Of a stretch of DNA of 64,000 nt, positions 49,068-60,134 are shown piece after piece. Position 1 is the first letter of the stretch; the number at the start of each line of letters is the position of its first letter. The translations under genes were made by a program, and so were the position numbers. The stretch lies in NCBI GenBank assembly GCA_026418615.1, contig JAOAAY010000004.1, forward strand, positions 118,976 to 182,975, given 5' to 3'. Origin of the DNA: Candidatus Sumerlaeaceae bacterium. GTDB lineage: Bacteria; Sumerlaeota; Sumerlaeia; Sumerlaeales; Sumerlaeaceae. The notes beneath the pieces are model-generated. The model was not told the origin of the DNA. It made no database searches and worked only from the letters and a program-made list of their open reading frames with translations.

Positions 49068-50885
49068 GTGGAGACAGCCGTGCGGGCGCCGCTGACTGGC
49101 TCGGCGTGGATGGCCGCGGCGTCAGCCGCGATTGTCTGCGGGCTGTTGCATGTGGCCTTGGACTGGCCCTCGTGGATCGCACCGGAGCGGGTGGTGCGAG
49201 GCTGGGCCGGCGACAATCTCATGTTTTGCTGGAACTTGTGGTGGGTCGCCACGGCGATGTGGGAGCGGGGCTCGGCAGGTCTGCATTGCCCCATCGTGTT
49301 TGCACCCGACGGCATGGCGTTCGTCTTTCACACCCACACATGGCTCTACGGCTTGTTGTGGGCGGGTCTGCAGATCCCGTGGCGTCTCGTGCCAGCCTTG
49401 GGCGCCCCCCCGTCGCCCGTGCTGGCCTACAATGTTATCTCTCTCGCCTCAACGATGCTGACCGGCGCCGCCGCGGCGATGCTCGTGCGGGCGTGCGGCA
49501 TCCGTTCTCCGGCTGGCTCGATTCTGGCAGCACTGACTGTGGCCTTTTGCGGCCTGCGTCAGGTGGCTATGTTCGGCCATCTCAACTTCATGGGCACGGA
49601 ATTCTTTGTCGCATCTGTCGCGGCGCACACGCTGGCCATGCAGGGATCCGGCCGGCGCGGGTGGTGGGTGGCGGGCGGTGTCCTTGCCGGACTGGCGTTC
49701 CTGAACGACCAGACGCTGGGCATATTCTCGCTCTATTTTCTGGCAGCCGCTTGCGGCTATGCCGTGATCATGCGGCGGACAACCGGCCCATGGGCTGCGC
49801 TTGCGGGCCCGGCGCTTTCGGCCGCCGCAGCAGTGGCCGTCTCGGCTCCCCACCTGATCGAACTGGCGCGCGTGTGGCGCAGCGCGGATTATGTGGTCAT
49901 GCAAACCGACGACACGCGGGCGTCAGACTTGGTGAATGCGTTTCTGCCCGGGCGGCTGTCCTGGCCGTTGGGCTCATGGACGGGGCGCGTGCGGATGGCG
50001 ATCGGCGTGTCTGGCGGCGACGGGACAGCCTATCTGGGGCTGCACGCCCTCGCCGCCTGGATGGGCGCGTGTTGCCTGTGGCGAAGCCCGCGCCAATGGC
50101 CGCCGCTCGCACGGTTCTGGGTTGCCGTCGGAGGGACCGGGTTGGTCCTCGCTCTTGGACCGGCTTTGGTGGTGGCAGGACGCGAGGTCATGCCGTTGCC
50201 GTTTGCCTTGCTGCGGCAGGTACCGGGGCTCGACAACTTGCGCGTTCCCGAGCGTCACAATGTCTTTGCTGTGCTGGCACTCGCTGTGGCGACCGCAGCC
50301 GTGGCTCAGCGGTTTGGCCATGCGGCGCTGAGGAGCAAAGTGGCTCTTGGCGCCGTCTGGGGCCTTTTGTTTGCGGCGGGTTCGCTCCCGCGTCCGGATG
50401 TTTTTCTCGACACCACCGAGCCGCCGGTTGGGCTGCCACCCGCGCTCTTGGATCACATGCGCGCCGGAGAGATGGCCGCAGATGGACTTGCCGTGTGGGA
50501 TGTCCCGGGGGATTTCGCGGTTCGTGCGGCGCTTTGGTGGCAGGTTCAGCACCGGCGACCGTTGGTTTTTGGATCCAGTGCACGCGTTTCGCCCGCGCTG
50601 GTCAGCCGCCTGCACGGTGCCTTTCCATTTCTGAAGGGACTGATTCCCGGTTCCCAGCCGTCCACCGAGTCAGCCTTGCGCCACGCGGGCGGACCGGCCG
50701 CGCTGCACGAGCAGGTGCGCCAATTCGTCAAACAGCGGCGCGTCGGGTTTGTGCTCGTGCGCAAGGCCGCCATGCCAGACGGCCCGGATTTCGTTGCTCG
50801 ATATGTGCCCGGCGCCGAGCGACTGCACGAAGACGAGTGGTTTACACTGTTCCACATCGCCGAGCCGGCCAAGAACCAAGAATGA
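49068..50885 (+). CDS. Multi-pass membrane protein between leuC and leuD
   Basis: This protein of 605 residues has about ten hydrophobic helices up to residue 440 and a soluble tail of about 160 residues. Early acidic and tryptophan-rich segments (GDNLMFCWNLWWVATAMW) and the overall layout resemble GT-C-fold glycosyltransferases or related uncharacterised membrane proteins, but I cannot assign a family. It starts with GTG without a clear ribosome binding site, 30 bases after leuC, and ends 32 bases before leuD, so all three are on one transcript. A link to leucine metabolism is not evident. A longer frame on the same strand, read differently, is spurious. Confidence 0.75.
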   Translation: METAVRAPLTGSAWMAAASAAIVCGLLHVALDWPSWIAPERVVRGWAGDNLMFCWNLWWVATAMWERGSAGLHCPIVFAPDGMAFVFHTHTWLYGLLWAGLQIPWRLVPALGAPPSPVLAYNVISLASTMLTGAAAAMLVRACGIRSPAGSILAALTVAFCGLRQVAMFGHLNFMGTEFFVASVAAHTLAMQGSGRRGWWVAGGVLAGLAFLNDQTLGIFSLYFLAAACGYAVIMRRTTGPWAALAGPALSAAAAVAVSAPHLIELARVWRSADYVVMQTDDTRASDLVNAFLPGRLSWPLGSWTGRVRMAIGVSGGDGTAYLGLHALAAWMGACCLWRSPRQWPPLARFWVAVGGTGLVLALGPALVVAGREVMPLPFALLRQVPGLDNLRVPERHNVFAVLALAVATAAVAQRFGHAALRSKVALGAVWGLLFAAGSLPRPDVFLDTTEPPVGLPPALLDHMRAGEMAADGLAVWDVPGDFAVRAALWWQVQHRRPLVFGSSARVSPALVSRLHGAFPFLKGLIPGSQPSTESALRHAGGPAALHEQVRQFVKQRRVGFVLVRKAAMPDGPDFVARYVPGAERLHEDEWFTLFHIAEPAKNQE

Positions 50886-50917
50886 ACCGTAACGCCATGA
50901 AGGGAGACTGATCAGAC

Positions 50918-51529
50918 ATGGATCCTCGCCGCATTCGCATCACCGGCACGGGTATCGCCGTGCGGGGCAACGACATAGACACCGACCGAATCATCCCGGC
51001 GCGCTACCTGAGGTGCGTAACCTTCGACGGCCTCGGGGAGCACGCCTTTGAAGACGACCGCGCCCAGTTGAAGGCGAAAGGCCAAGTCCATCCGTTTGAT
51101 GATCCGCGGTTTGCGGGCGCAGAGGTGCTGTTCGTCAACAAAAACTTTGGCTGCGGCTCCTCGCGCGAACACGCACCGCAATCCATTATGCGCTGGGGGC
51201 GCGGCATCAAAGCCATCGTGGGCGAGAGTTTCTCGGAAATCTTCTTCGGCAACTGCGTCGCGCTCGGGATTCCCGCGCCCACAGCCTCGGAAGCGGACAT
51301 GGCGCAGATGATGTCAGCGGTGGAGGCCAATTCGGCCGCACCCGTGACCGTTGATCTCGAGACCCTGACGGTGACCGTTGGCGAGCACTCATGGCCCGTG
51401 AAAATGGCTGAAGGCCCGCGGCGGCAATTCCTCGAAGGCAAATGGGATTCCACAGCCGAATTGATGGAAGCGATGGATCAGGTGGCGGCTACGGCCGCAC
51501 GGTTGCCTTACATGAACGGCTGGAAATAG
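50918..51529 (+). CDS. leuD: 3-isopropylmalate dehydratase small subunit
   Basis: This protein of 203 residues is the swivelling subunit that completes the isopropylmalate isomerase with LeuC. It has GNDIDTDRIIPARYLR, VNKNFGCGSSREHAPQ, ESFSEIFFGNCVALGIP and FLEGKWDST. It is of the longer bacterial type (about 200 residues). GGGAG lies upstream of the ATG. Confidence 0.95.
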   Translation: MDPRRIRITGTGIAVRGNDIDTDRIIPARYLRCVTFDGLGEHAFEDDRAQLKAKGQVHPFDDPRFAGAEVLFVNKNFGCGSSREHAPQSIMRWGRGIKAIVGESFSEIFFGNCVALGIPAPTASEADMAQMMSAVEANSAAPVTVDLETLTVTVGEHSWPVKMAEGPRRQFLEGKWDSTAELMEAMDQVAATAARLPYMNGWK

Positions 51530-51538
51530 CCCCCGCCG

Positions 51539-54067
51539 TCAGCGTCGCCGAAACCATCCGCGGCGCTCGGGTTCGGGCGTTGGGGTCGGTTGCTGCACAG
51601 GGCGCTGGAACTCCTCGGGGCTGATGGGCCGCGTACCCGAATCGCTTCCGGCAGCCGGGCGTGGCGGTCTCGCGCTGGCCGACTGGCGCGAGTTGCGTCG
51701 CGCGGATTCGGTCTTTCGTTTGGCCAAGCGCCTTTCAGCGGCCTCGACACTGCGAGGTTTCTGGACTTCGCCCCCGATCCGCACCGTCATGTGCTTTTTG
51801 GCCTCGTCGTATGCCGTCAGGCGGATGCCCTCGCGGATGGCGGCCAAGACAAGCGGTTTGGCGCCTTCGAAGCCCGGTCGCGGCTCCTCGACCGCGACAA
51901 GTTTGTAAATGGTAAATCCGTCCTTTGTTTGAACGACGCGGCTCACGCCGCCCGGTTGCAGTTCGGCCAAGGCTTCGGCCATCTCGGGGCTGACGCGCGA
52001 AGAGGCATCAATCCATCCAAGATCGCCGTTGTTCTGGCGGCTGTCGCCCTCGCTATGGCGCGACGCAAGCGCGCCGAAATCGGCGCCGCTGGCGGCTTCG
52101 CGCCGCAACCGCTCCATTTCAGCGGCCACCTGCCTTGCGGCGGCCGGGTCGGACGGGCGAGCCTTGAAAATCTCGGAAACCCGCAAACGCCGCGAAGGGA
52201 CATATTGGTCCGGAGCGGCATCGTACACTTTGCGCACTTTTTCCTCATCAAAACGCTTGGCAAAGATGGAGTCCACAAATTTTTCGGCAAGGGCAAGGTC
52301 GCGGACATCCTGTTCAATCTCGGCATCCGTGAACCCCGCCTGACGCAGGGCGCGCTCAAAGGCCGGGCCATTTCGCTCGCGCAGCAACTGCCGATACTTC
52401 TCCATGTCCTCAGCGTTGACCACGATTCCGTTGCGCCGTGCTTCCTCGGCAACGGCCACGCGCTCGGCCCAGTCCTCGGCGATGCGCTGTTCCAACAACT
52501 CGCGATTGCTGCTGGCCCCGCCGCCCTGACCCATGGCCACCATGGCATCTGCGCGTTTTTTGAGGTTAGCCGGCGTGAGCACTCGATCGCCCACTGCCGC
52601 TCCCCAAGTGCCCGGCGAATCGCCAAGGCGGCGGGCCACCTCGGGCGGCAACGCTTCGGGATTGGGCGCGGGAAGTCCGCCGCCAGCGGCGGCAGGCGAC
52701 GCCGCGCCCGGCAATTTGCCCGCTAGGGCGGCCACCAGTTCGGCCGGCTTTTTGCCCGACAACGACGGCACATCGGCGTCGTCCGTCGAGGCACCTGTCA
52801 GCGCGCCCGACACGCGACTACCGGTCGAGGGCTCATCGGCTTTGCGAAGCCATCCAGGGGCGACATTGCTGAACTTCACCTCGGCACCGCCGCGTTTGAT
52901 CACATGCTCCTGCCGTTGCGGTGGCGGCGACGCGGTGGCCGCCAGCAGGGCGGCGTCGGGCGCCGAAGCCGAGGTGGGAGGTGGAGCCGGCTCAGAGACA
53001 GGAAGCGGAGATCGAGCCGATGGCGGAGGCGTGCCGGTCGCTGCAGCCAGCGCGTCAGGCGTTGTTTCGGGCGTCGCGACGGGGACCATGACCCGCGGTT
53101 GAGGTGACACGGCAGGAGGCGGAGTTGGAGGGGGTGGCAGATCCGAGGGAGGCTCACTCGCCGGATCTGGTTGTAAAGTGGGGTTAAGACCTGTGGGGGT
53201 ACGGGCCCCCGGATCCGGGAAGAGCCGCGGCCCCAATCTGGCCCGACTCCCGGCGTCAGTAGGGAAATCAAACTCGCCACTCTCTGTTGACAAACCCACT
53301 ATCGGCGTCCCGCGGGCGGGCGACGGAGCAGTAGGATCGTCAGGGGTCATGTTGCTGATGATTGGCAGGGGGGTGCGCCGAATGGCGGGGGCAGGCGAGC
53401 GTCCGCGCTGAGCCGACGGGGTAGGCGTGGCTGACGAGCCCGGCAATCGCATGCCGGGCGGCAGCGCGATCGGCGGCACGGTCGGTGACGGATTGGGCGA
53501 GAGGTGGTGCCCCTGCATGACATAATCCGCACCATACTGGTTGATGAGCCGCGCAATGTCCTTCGGCGACAGGGATGGTGCTCCTGTGGATGGAGTCGGT
53601 GTGGGCGTGGCAGGCAATATCGAATGCGTAGGCACTGCGGCTGTCGCGGGGAGAGGGGTGACTGCCGCGGGGGGCGGCAACCCGACATCACCCGTTGAAG
53701 GGCTTGCGACGGGCAGATCGGCCGCAGGCGGCGACCAAGGGGGCACGACAGCGATGGCCGGTGACGCCACAGCGGTAGGCCCGGATGCCGCAGCATCTTC
53801 ATGGTCAGGTTCCACATCGGCGTCCACCGTGGCCGCGGCTGTCGGGCTGAGGGCGGGAGCGCGAACGGGCGTCGCGACAATGGGCACTGGTGTTGACGGC
53901 CGCGAGACACCCGAGCGGGGAGATGGGGCCGGTGCCCGACCGCCAGAGCCAACAAAGACCCATGCCAGCGCGAGGCAGACCAAGAACGATACCACGAAAA
54001 GCACGGTGTTGACCGGCACGCGCGTCACGCCGACGGGCTCACGGGGAATGGGATCTTTCGGGTCCAT
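51539..54067 (-). CDS. Membrane-anchored parvulin-type peptidyl-prolyl isomerase with long Pro/Thr-rich linker
   Basis: This protein of 842 residues has a short cytoplasmic start, one membrane helix (about 20-40), and about 430 residues rich in Pro, Thr, Ser and Ala. A SurA/PpiD-like chaperone domain follows (about 480-630: NLKKRADAMVAMGQ, NGIVVNAEDMEKYRQLL). The parvulin domain (about 640-745) has RLRVSEIFKAR, ASGADFGALASRHSEGDS, GDLGWI and QPGGVSRVVQTKDGFTIYKL. It would assist folding of outer-membrane or secreted proteins from the periplasmic face. The basic tail ends GWFRRR. The long linker may span the periplasm or peptidoglycan. It converges with leuD. Confidence 0.87.
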   Translation of the reverse strand: MDPKDPIPREPVGVTRVPVNTVLFVVSFLVCLALAWVFVGSGGRAPAPSPRSGVSRPSTPVPIVATPVRAPALSPTAAATVDADVEPDHEDAAASGPTAVASPAIAVVPPWSPPAADLPVASPSTGDVGLPPPAAVTPLPATAAVPTHSILPATPTPTPSTGAPSLSPKDIARLINQYGADYVMQGHHLSPNPSPTVPPIALPPGMRLPGSSATPTPSAQRGRSPAPAIRRTPLPIISNMTPDDPTAPSPARGTPIVGLSTESGEFDFPTDAGSRARLGPRLFPDPGARTPTGLNPTLQPDPASEPPSDLPPPPTPPPAVSPQPRVMVPVATPETTPDALAAATGTPPPSARSPLPVSEPAPPPTSASAPDAALLAATASPPPQRQEHVIKRGGAEVKFSNVAPGWLRKADEPSTGSRVSGALTGASTDDADVPSLSGKKPAELVAALAGKLPGAASPAAAGGGLPAPNPEALPPEVARRLGDSPGTWGAAVGDRVLTPANLKKRADAMVAMGQGGGASSNRELLEQRIAEDWAERVAVAEEARRNGIVVNAEDMEKYRQLLRERNGPAFERALRQAGFTDAEIEQDVRDLALAEKFVDSIFAKRFDEEKVRKVYDAAPDQYVPSRRLRVSEIFKARPSDPAAARQVAAEMERLRREAASGADFGALASRHSEGDSRQNNGDLGWIDASSRVSPEMAEALAELQPGGVSRVVQTKDGFTIYKLVAVEEPRPGFEGAKPLVLAAIREGIRLTAYDEAKKHMTVRIGGEVQKPRSVEAAERRLAKRKTESARRNSRQSASARPPRPAAGSDSGTRPISPEEFQRPVQQPTPTPEPERRGWFRRR

Positions 54068-54118
54068 CACACCAACCAGACAGTACCAGTTAAGCGCTCA
54101 AACCCTCGCCACGCAACG

Positions 54119-54157
54119 CAAAATGGCCGCAGCATGCGGTCTCAGCACGCTGCGGCC
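54119..54157 (-). terminator. Intrinsic terminator after the secreted-protein gene
   Basis: On the minus strand GGCCGCAGC pairs perfectly with GCTGCGGCC, extended by four inner pairs (one G-T), around a seven-base loop, then ATTTTG. It lies about 30 bases after the stop at 54187. Confidence 0.8.
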
Positions 54158-54186
54158 AACAGAGGGCTGAAATGTAGGGTATGGTG

Positions 54187-55140
54187 CTATTCGATGCCGA
54201 ACCCGGACACCGCAACGGGAAGGGGTGCGTCGGTGAGCGTCAGGGCGATCGGCGTAGTTCCGCCGGCCGGATTGACGGTGTTGGCCCCGCTTGGCCACAC
54301 GCCATCAGCGTCCGTATTCACATGGGCGAAAGCGTCCTCGATCGAGCCGTCCAGCCCCCGCCGTTCAATGCGGCGCACTCCAGAGGCCAGCACATTGGGA
54401 ATGATCGCGCCCCACCGTCCGGCGAAGCCCTCCACATTGGTTGTGTAGAAGGGAACTGACGAAGCAATCGTCACCCCAAAACTCTGGGTGGGCGTGAGAG
54501 CCAGCGGGCGGCCAGTGCCCGCAACATTGTCATACAGAGCCACAAAGCGGCGGGCCGGCGTGTAGGACACACCCCAGATACCCGTCCCATTGGTGGGACC
54601 GGAAGTGGCGTTGAATTGCAGAACCGTGATCCCAAGGTCCAGCGCCCGCCTGTACAAGAGGCCGCCGGTCGTGTTGTCGCCGATGGTGACCGTCGGGTAG
54701 ATCGTGTTGCCGGCGGTGAAACGCGTATTACCAGTGTGGACAAACCCGAACCAGCCCGTGTAATTGCCGCTCGCATCGGTCGTAAAGGTGCCGTAATTGC
54801 CTGCCGATGTCAGCGACGCACCCGTGCTGTAGGTGTACGGGTCGCCGTTATCCGGAAAGAAAAGCGGATTCCCGGCTCCCGAGTTCGTGCTCCCGAAGTC
54901 CGTGTTGATGGCTGCCTGCGTGAAATAACGATAGGTGGTGTTGGGCGCCAACGCCGGCAGTCCGGAAATGGTGGCGCGGAATGCATACGGCAGCCGGTTA
55001 TTAGTGTTGCTGGCCATGTACTGCGGCACCAGCACACCGGTGAAGTTGGCCTGGATCAGGTTCTGAGCGCACGCGCTCTCGGCGGCAACCGCCAGCGCAA
55101 AGCACAGCAGTCCCCCTTTCACACTCTTTGAAGAAAACAT
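54187..55140 (-). CDS. Secreted beta-rich protein of unknown function
   Basis: This protein is 317 residues from the ATG with AGGAG seven bases upstream and a signal peptide (core GGLLCFALAVAAESACAQ). The rest is rich in Thr, Gly, Asn and Ser and looks beta (NTTYRYFTQAAINTDFG, TFTTDASGNYTGWFGFVHTG). It ends in SGFGIE with no obvious sorting signal or anchor. No family is recognised. It has its own terminator and is not part of an atp operon, although it follows atpD on the same strand. Confidence 0.75.
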   Translation of the reverse strand: MFSSKSVKGGLLCFALAVAAESACAQNLIQANFTGVLVPQYMASNTNNRLPYAFRATISGLPALAPNTTYRYFTQAAINTDFGSTNSGAGNPLFFPDNGDPYTYSTGASLTSAGNYGTFTTDASGNYTGWFGFVHTGNTRFTAGNTIYPTVTIGDNTTGGLLYRRALDLGITVLQFNATSGPTNGTGIWGVSYTPARRFVALYDNVAGTGRPLALTPTQSFGVTIASSVPFYTTNVEGFAGRWGAIIPNVLASGVRRIERRGLDGSIEDAFAHVNTDADGVWPSGANTVNPAGGTTPIALTLTDAPLPVAVSGFGIE

Positions 55141-55281
55141 GAGACTCTCCTCAGGTCTAATTTCAATTGACCGTAAAGAGTGCCTCAAGACCGCGCAAAC
55201 AGGCCAATGACAGACTGGTGAAAAAGCCCGGCGCCGGTCCTAAATAACCTTTGATTGGCCGGTACCCTCCGGAAGGTCGTT

Positions 55282-56733
<1,452 letters not shown>

Positions 56734-56925
56734 CTAAAACCGAAAGTGAATGTGATTTTTTTAACGGCTCGCGGGGAGCGCATGAGCCCGCGGCCGGTCA
56801 TTGTAAAGTCGAAACGCCAGAAGATTCGCCCGCCCCGGCGAGAATTGGCGGAATGCGTCGGCTGAGACGGTTTTCCCCCCAAGAATCGGGCAATGCTTTT
56901 GCCCGCACAGAGTACCTGTTTCGCG

Positions 56926-58263
56926 ATGCCCACCGAAATGCAAGTGTTCCCCCTCGAGACACCCGCGCTGCGGAATGTCGAAATTCAGCCCGCCGAACTC
57001 GACGGACGCGCAGTCCTTGTGGTGCGCGATCCGGCGGGTGTGTTGGAGGGCACGGCCGTGATGGCCGCCCACCCCCTGATTCTTCTGTTTCTGCAGATGG
57101 CCGACGGCCGCACCACATGCGCCGAGATGGCACGGCGAGTGACCTTGGGGTCGGGTCAAGTGGTGCAAGCCTCCGTCTTCGAATCCGTGGCCAAGCAGAT
57201 GGACGAGGCGCTGCTCCTCCAGACGGAACGATTCCGCGAGGCATTCGAGCGAAAGCGGGCTGCCTACCTCGCATCACCCACGCGGCCGTGCACCGTATTC
57301 CGCGTGGCGCCGTCTGACAGGCTGGCCATGATCAAGGAATTGGGCGACGAGTTTCGGCGCCATCTGACGGCGAAGGGTGCCCCGCCTCCGCAATTGGATT
57401 TGTCGCCCGGCAGCGTGGCCGGCATTCTCGCCCCGCACATTGACTACTATCGCGGAGGACCGGCTTATGCCTATGCTTACCGGGCCCTGCGCGAATACGG
57501 TCTGCCCGGCACGCGAACCTTTATCGTGCTGGGCACTTCGCACCGGCCGCTGGACGGCCGATTTGCTGCCACCCGCAAGACCTTCGAAACGCCCATCGGC
57601 GATGTCGAGACAGACACGGAAATCCTCGACGCTTTGAGCCGGTATTTTGGCGGCGATCTGTTTCGCGACGAGTACGCCCACGCCAACGAGCATACCGTGG
57701 AGTTGCAGGCCATTTACCTGCGCCATACCTTTGCCGGACAGGAAGGGTCGTTGTTGCCGCCGCCGCGGATCGTGCCGGTGCTGGTGGGGCCCATGGATGA
57801 CCTTCTGCTCACGGGCCGCTCGCCCAAGGATGACCCGGAGATCGCGGCATTCTGCGCGGCTCTGCGGCGCGTGCTCGACGAGGCCGGCGACCGTGTGGCT
57901 GTGATTGGCGGAGTGGACATGTCGCATTGCGGACCGCAGTTCGGTGACGAGGAACTCAACGACGAGCAGCGCGAGCAGGCCATCGAGACGGCAGACCGCG
58001 CGGCCTTGGCCGCCATCGAAGACGGCGATCCCGAACGCTTCTTCGAGACATTCCGGAAAGACGAAAACGCGACAAATGTGTGCAGCATCGCCCCCATCTA
58101 TGTCATGATGGAGGCGATGCGTGAGCGGGCCAAGGCACGCGTGCTGACCTACCAGCAGGCCAACTCCGACGACCGCACCTGTCTCGTGTCGTTTGCCAGC
58201 GTGGCCTATGTGAAGAACGGCTCGAGCCCTGACGGGGCTAAAATGATCCTCGCCCGGGGCTGA
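56926..58263 (+). CDS. Memo-family protein (AmmeMemoRadiSam system protein B) with N-terminal extension
   Basis: This protein of 445 residues has an N-terminal domain (about 1-115; HPLILLFLQMADGRTTCAEM), PqqD-like in outline. The Memo domain has the expected metal-site residues: APHIDYYRGG, LGTSHRPL, NEHTVELQ and DMSHCG. Memo proteins are related to extradiol dioxygenases and often form a three-gene set with an AMMECR1 and a radical SAM protein, which are absent here. The function is unproven. The start is uncertain; ATGs at 56893 and 56938 are alternatives. Confidence 0.82.
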   Translation: MPTEMQVFPLETPALRNVEIQPAELDGRAVLVVRDPAGVLEGTAVMAAHPLILLFLQMADGRTTCAEMARRVTLGSGQVVQASVFESVAKQMDEALLLQTERFREAFERKRAAYLASPTRPCTVFRVAPSDRLAMIKELGDEFRRHLTAKGAPPPQLDLSPGSVAGILAPHIDYYRGGPAYAYAYRALREYGLPGTRTFIVLGTSHRPLDGRFAATRKTFETPIGDVETDTEILDALSRYFGGDLFRDEYAHANEHTVELQAIYLRHTFAGQEGSLLPPPRIVPVLVGPMDDLLLTGRSPKDDPEIAAFCAALRRVLDEAGDRVAVIGGVDMSHCGPQFGDEELNDEQREQAIETADRAALAAIEDGDPERFFETFRKDENATNVCSIAPIYVMMEAMRERAKARVLTYQQANSDDRTCLVSFASVAYVKNGSSPDGAKMILARG

Positions 58264-58362
58264 GCGGCGGTATTCGGCTCACGAGGCCAGACCCACGGAC
58301 GGGGTCGCGCGAGTGACTTGCGGCCTTGCAGAGACGCTGCGGTGCGGGCAGGGTCAGCCGCC

Positions 58363-59574
58363 ATGACGCCCATGCTCACGGATCCCGTGGCCATCTTCAT
58401 GTTTTTGCTCGCGCTAGTGGGAGCGGTCTTTTTCATCAGCGAGTGGCGGCCCCTGCGCGGATTTTTCCACTACTTCCCGCCGCTGATCTTCTGCTACTTC
58501 CTGCCGATGATTTCCACCACGGCAGGCATCACGCCGGAGACAAGCCCGCTATATGACTGGGTGAACAAGCATTTTCTGCCTCCTGTGTTGCTGCTCCTGC
58601 TGCTGTCGGCAGACATGGGGGCCATCTTCCGGCTCGGGCCGCGTGCCGTGGGGATCATGTTGACGGCCACCTCCGGCATCATCGCGGGGGCGGTGCTGGG
58701 TTTTGCCCTGTTCGGCGGGCGCCTCGATGCTGAAGGGTGGAAAAATATTGGAGCGCTCGCTGCCAGTTGGACGGGCGGCTCGGCGAACATGTTTGCCGTC
58801 AAGGCCGCGCTGGAAATTCCAGATAAGGCCTTTTCGCCCATGATTATTGTCGATTCTGTCTTCGCGTATTCGTGGATGGGCATCCTGATCGCGCTGGCCG
58901 GCTGGCAGGAGGGGTTTGCGCGGCTTTTCCGCGCGGATGTGCGGGCCTTGGAGGATGTCAACCGCCGCGTGGCCGCCTATGCGGCCGCCCAAACACGACC
59001 CATCACCACGCGCGATGTGCTGGTGATTTCGGCCATCGGTTTCGTGGGCGGCTACCTGTGCCTGAAGGCCGGTTCCATCGCTTACAGCCGCCTCGTGGAG
59101 CCGATGGTGAAGACCTGGCCTGAGGCCAAAACTTTTTCCGCTTTCACCCTCGCGGTGATCTTGGTCACGGCGCTGGGCATCGCGCTGAGTTTTACGCCGT
59201 TGCGGCGGTTGGAGGCGGCAGGGGCGTCGAAAATCGGCTACGCCCTGCTTTTCATGCTGCTGCCCACATTCGGGGCGCAGGCCAATCTCGCGGAGGCGGT
59301 GCGGCTGCCATGGTATGGCGCCATTGCGGCCATGATGATTGTCACCCATGCCATTTTTCTGTTTGTTGCGCTGGTGCTGTGGCGGGCTCCGCTGTTTTTC
59401 GGGGCTGTGGGGAGTCAATCAAATGTCGGTGGCCCGGCGTCGGCCTCCGTCGTGGCGGCCACCTACCAGCCGGCTTTGGCGCCGGTCGGCGTGCTGCTGG
59501 GCGTGTTGGGCGGAGTCATCGGCACCTATGTGGGCTTGCTTGTCGCGCAATTGTGCCGGCTGATGGCCGGTTAG
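58363..59574 (+). CDS. DUF819-family integral membrane protein
   Basis: This protein of 403 residues has about eleven transmembrane helices. The signature SNVGGPASASVVAATYQPAL near the end and ASWTGGSANMFAVK in the middle are characteristic of DUF819 (YjcL-like) proteins, a transporter-like family of unknown substrate. It lies about 100 bases after the Memo gene and eight bases before a DUF2878-type gene, so it is probably co-transcribed. Confidence 0.85.
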   Translation: MTPMLTDPVAIFMFLLALVGAVFFISEWRPLRGFFHYFPPLIFCYFLPMISTTAGITPETSPLYDWVNKHFLPPVLLLLLLSADMGAIFRLGPRAVGIMLTATSGIIAGAVLGFALFGGRLDAEGWKNIGALAASWTGGSANMFAVKAALEIPDKAFSPMIIVDSVFAYSWMGILIALAGWQEGFARLFRADVRALEDVNRRVAAYAAAQTRPITTRDVLVISAIGFVGGYLCLKAGSIAYSRLVEPMVKTWPEAKTFSAFTLAVILVTALGIALSFTPLRRLEAAGASKIGYALLFMLLPTFGAQANLAEAVRLPWYGAIAAMMIVTHAIFLFVALVLWRAPLFFGAVGSQSNVGGPASASVVAATYQPALAPVGVLLGVLGGVIGTYVGLLVAQLCRLMAG

Positions 59575-59581
59575 GATTGTT

Positions 59582-60124
59582 GTGGCGGTTCAGACGGGCA
59601 CGCGTCGCGCCACGCTGAACTTCCTGCTGTATCAGGCGGGCTGGTGGGCTTGCGTGCTGGGTGCGGCGCAGGGGCAGTTGCTGTGGGGGCCGGCCGTGAC
59701 GGCGCTTGCGCTAGCCGCGCACTTTGCATGGGTATCCGAGCGCCGTGGGCGCGAGGCAATCTTTGTTGCGGCAGCCGGGGTGGCAGGCGCGGCCGTGGAA
59801 CTGTTTTTCATGGCATCCGGCGTTTACCGTCTGACTGCTGCAGCGTCAGGCTTATGGTGGACAGGCTTGTGGGCGCTGTCGCTCTGGGCCATGTTTGCGG
59901 CCGCGTACGACGGCATGTTGAGATGGCTGCATGGGCGCTATGGGCTCGCAGCGGTGTTGGGTGCGGTGGGCGGACCGTTGGCGTTTCTTGCCGGACAGGC
60001 GCTGGGCGCCATTACGCTCAACAGCCAATGGCTTTACGGGCTTTTGCCGTTGGGGGCGACCTGGGCCGTACTGGCGCCCCTGCTGCTCTACTGCGGAAAG
60101 AAGTTGCGGGTTTGGGACCGCTGA
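59582..60124 (+). CDS. DUF2878-family membrane protein
   Basis: This protein of 180 residues has five to six helices. NFLLYQAGWWACVLGAAQG at the start and GPLAFLAGQALGA near the end are features of DUF2878 proteins, whose role is unknown. It starts with GTG, eight bases after the DUF819 gene, and its stop is 10 bases from the convergent pyrE. Confidence 0.75.
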   Translation: MAVQTGTRRATLNFLLYQAGWWACVLGAAQGQLLWGPAVTALALAAHFAWVSERRGREAIFVAAAGVAGAAVELFFMASGVYRLTAAASGLWWTGLWALSLWAMFAAAYDGMLRWLHGRYGLAAVLGAVGGPLAFLAGQALGAITLNSQWLYGLLPLGATWAVLAPLLLYCGKKLRVWDR

Positions 60125-60134
60125 TGCCGCCGGC

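Noticed and set aside
48836-50911. A 691-codon frame overlapping the membrane protein between leuC and leuD
   Set aside because: It starts within leuC and shows Arg/Cys-rich noise, while the other frame gives regular transmembrane helices.
55216-55245. A GC-palindrome with T run after atpD
   Set aside because: CCGGCGCCGG is followed by TTTTT on the minus strand but is self-complementary with no loop, so it cannot form a normal terminator hairpin.
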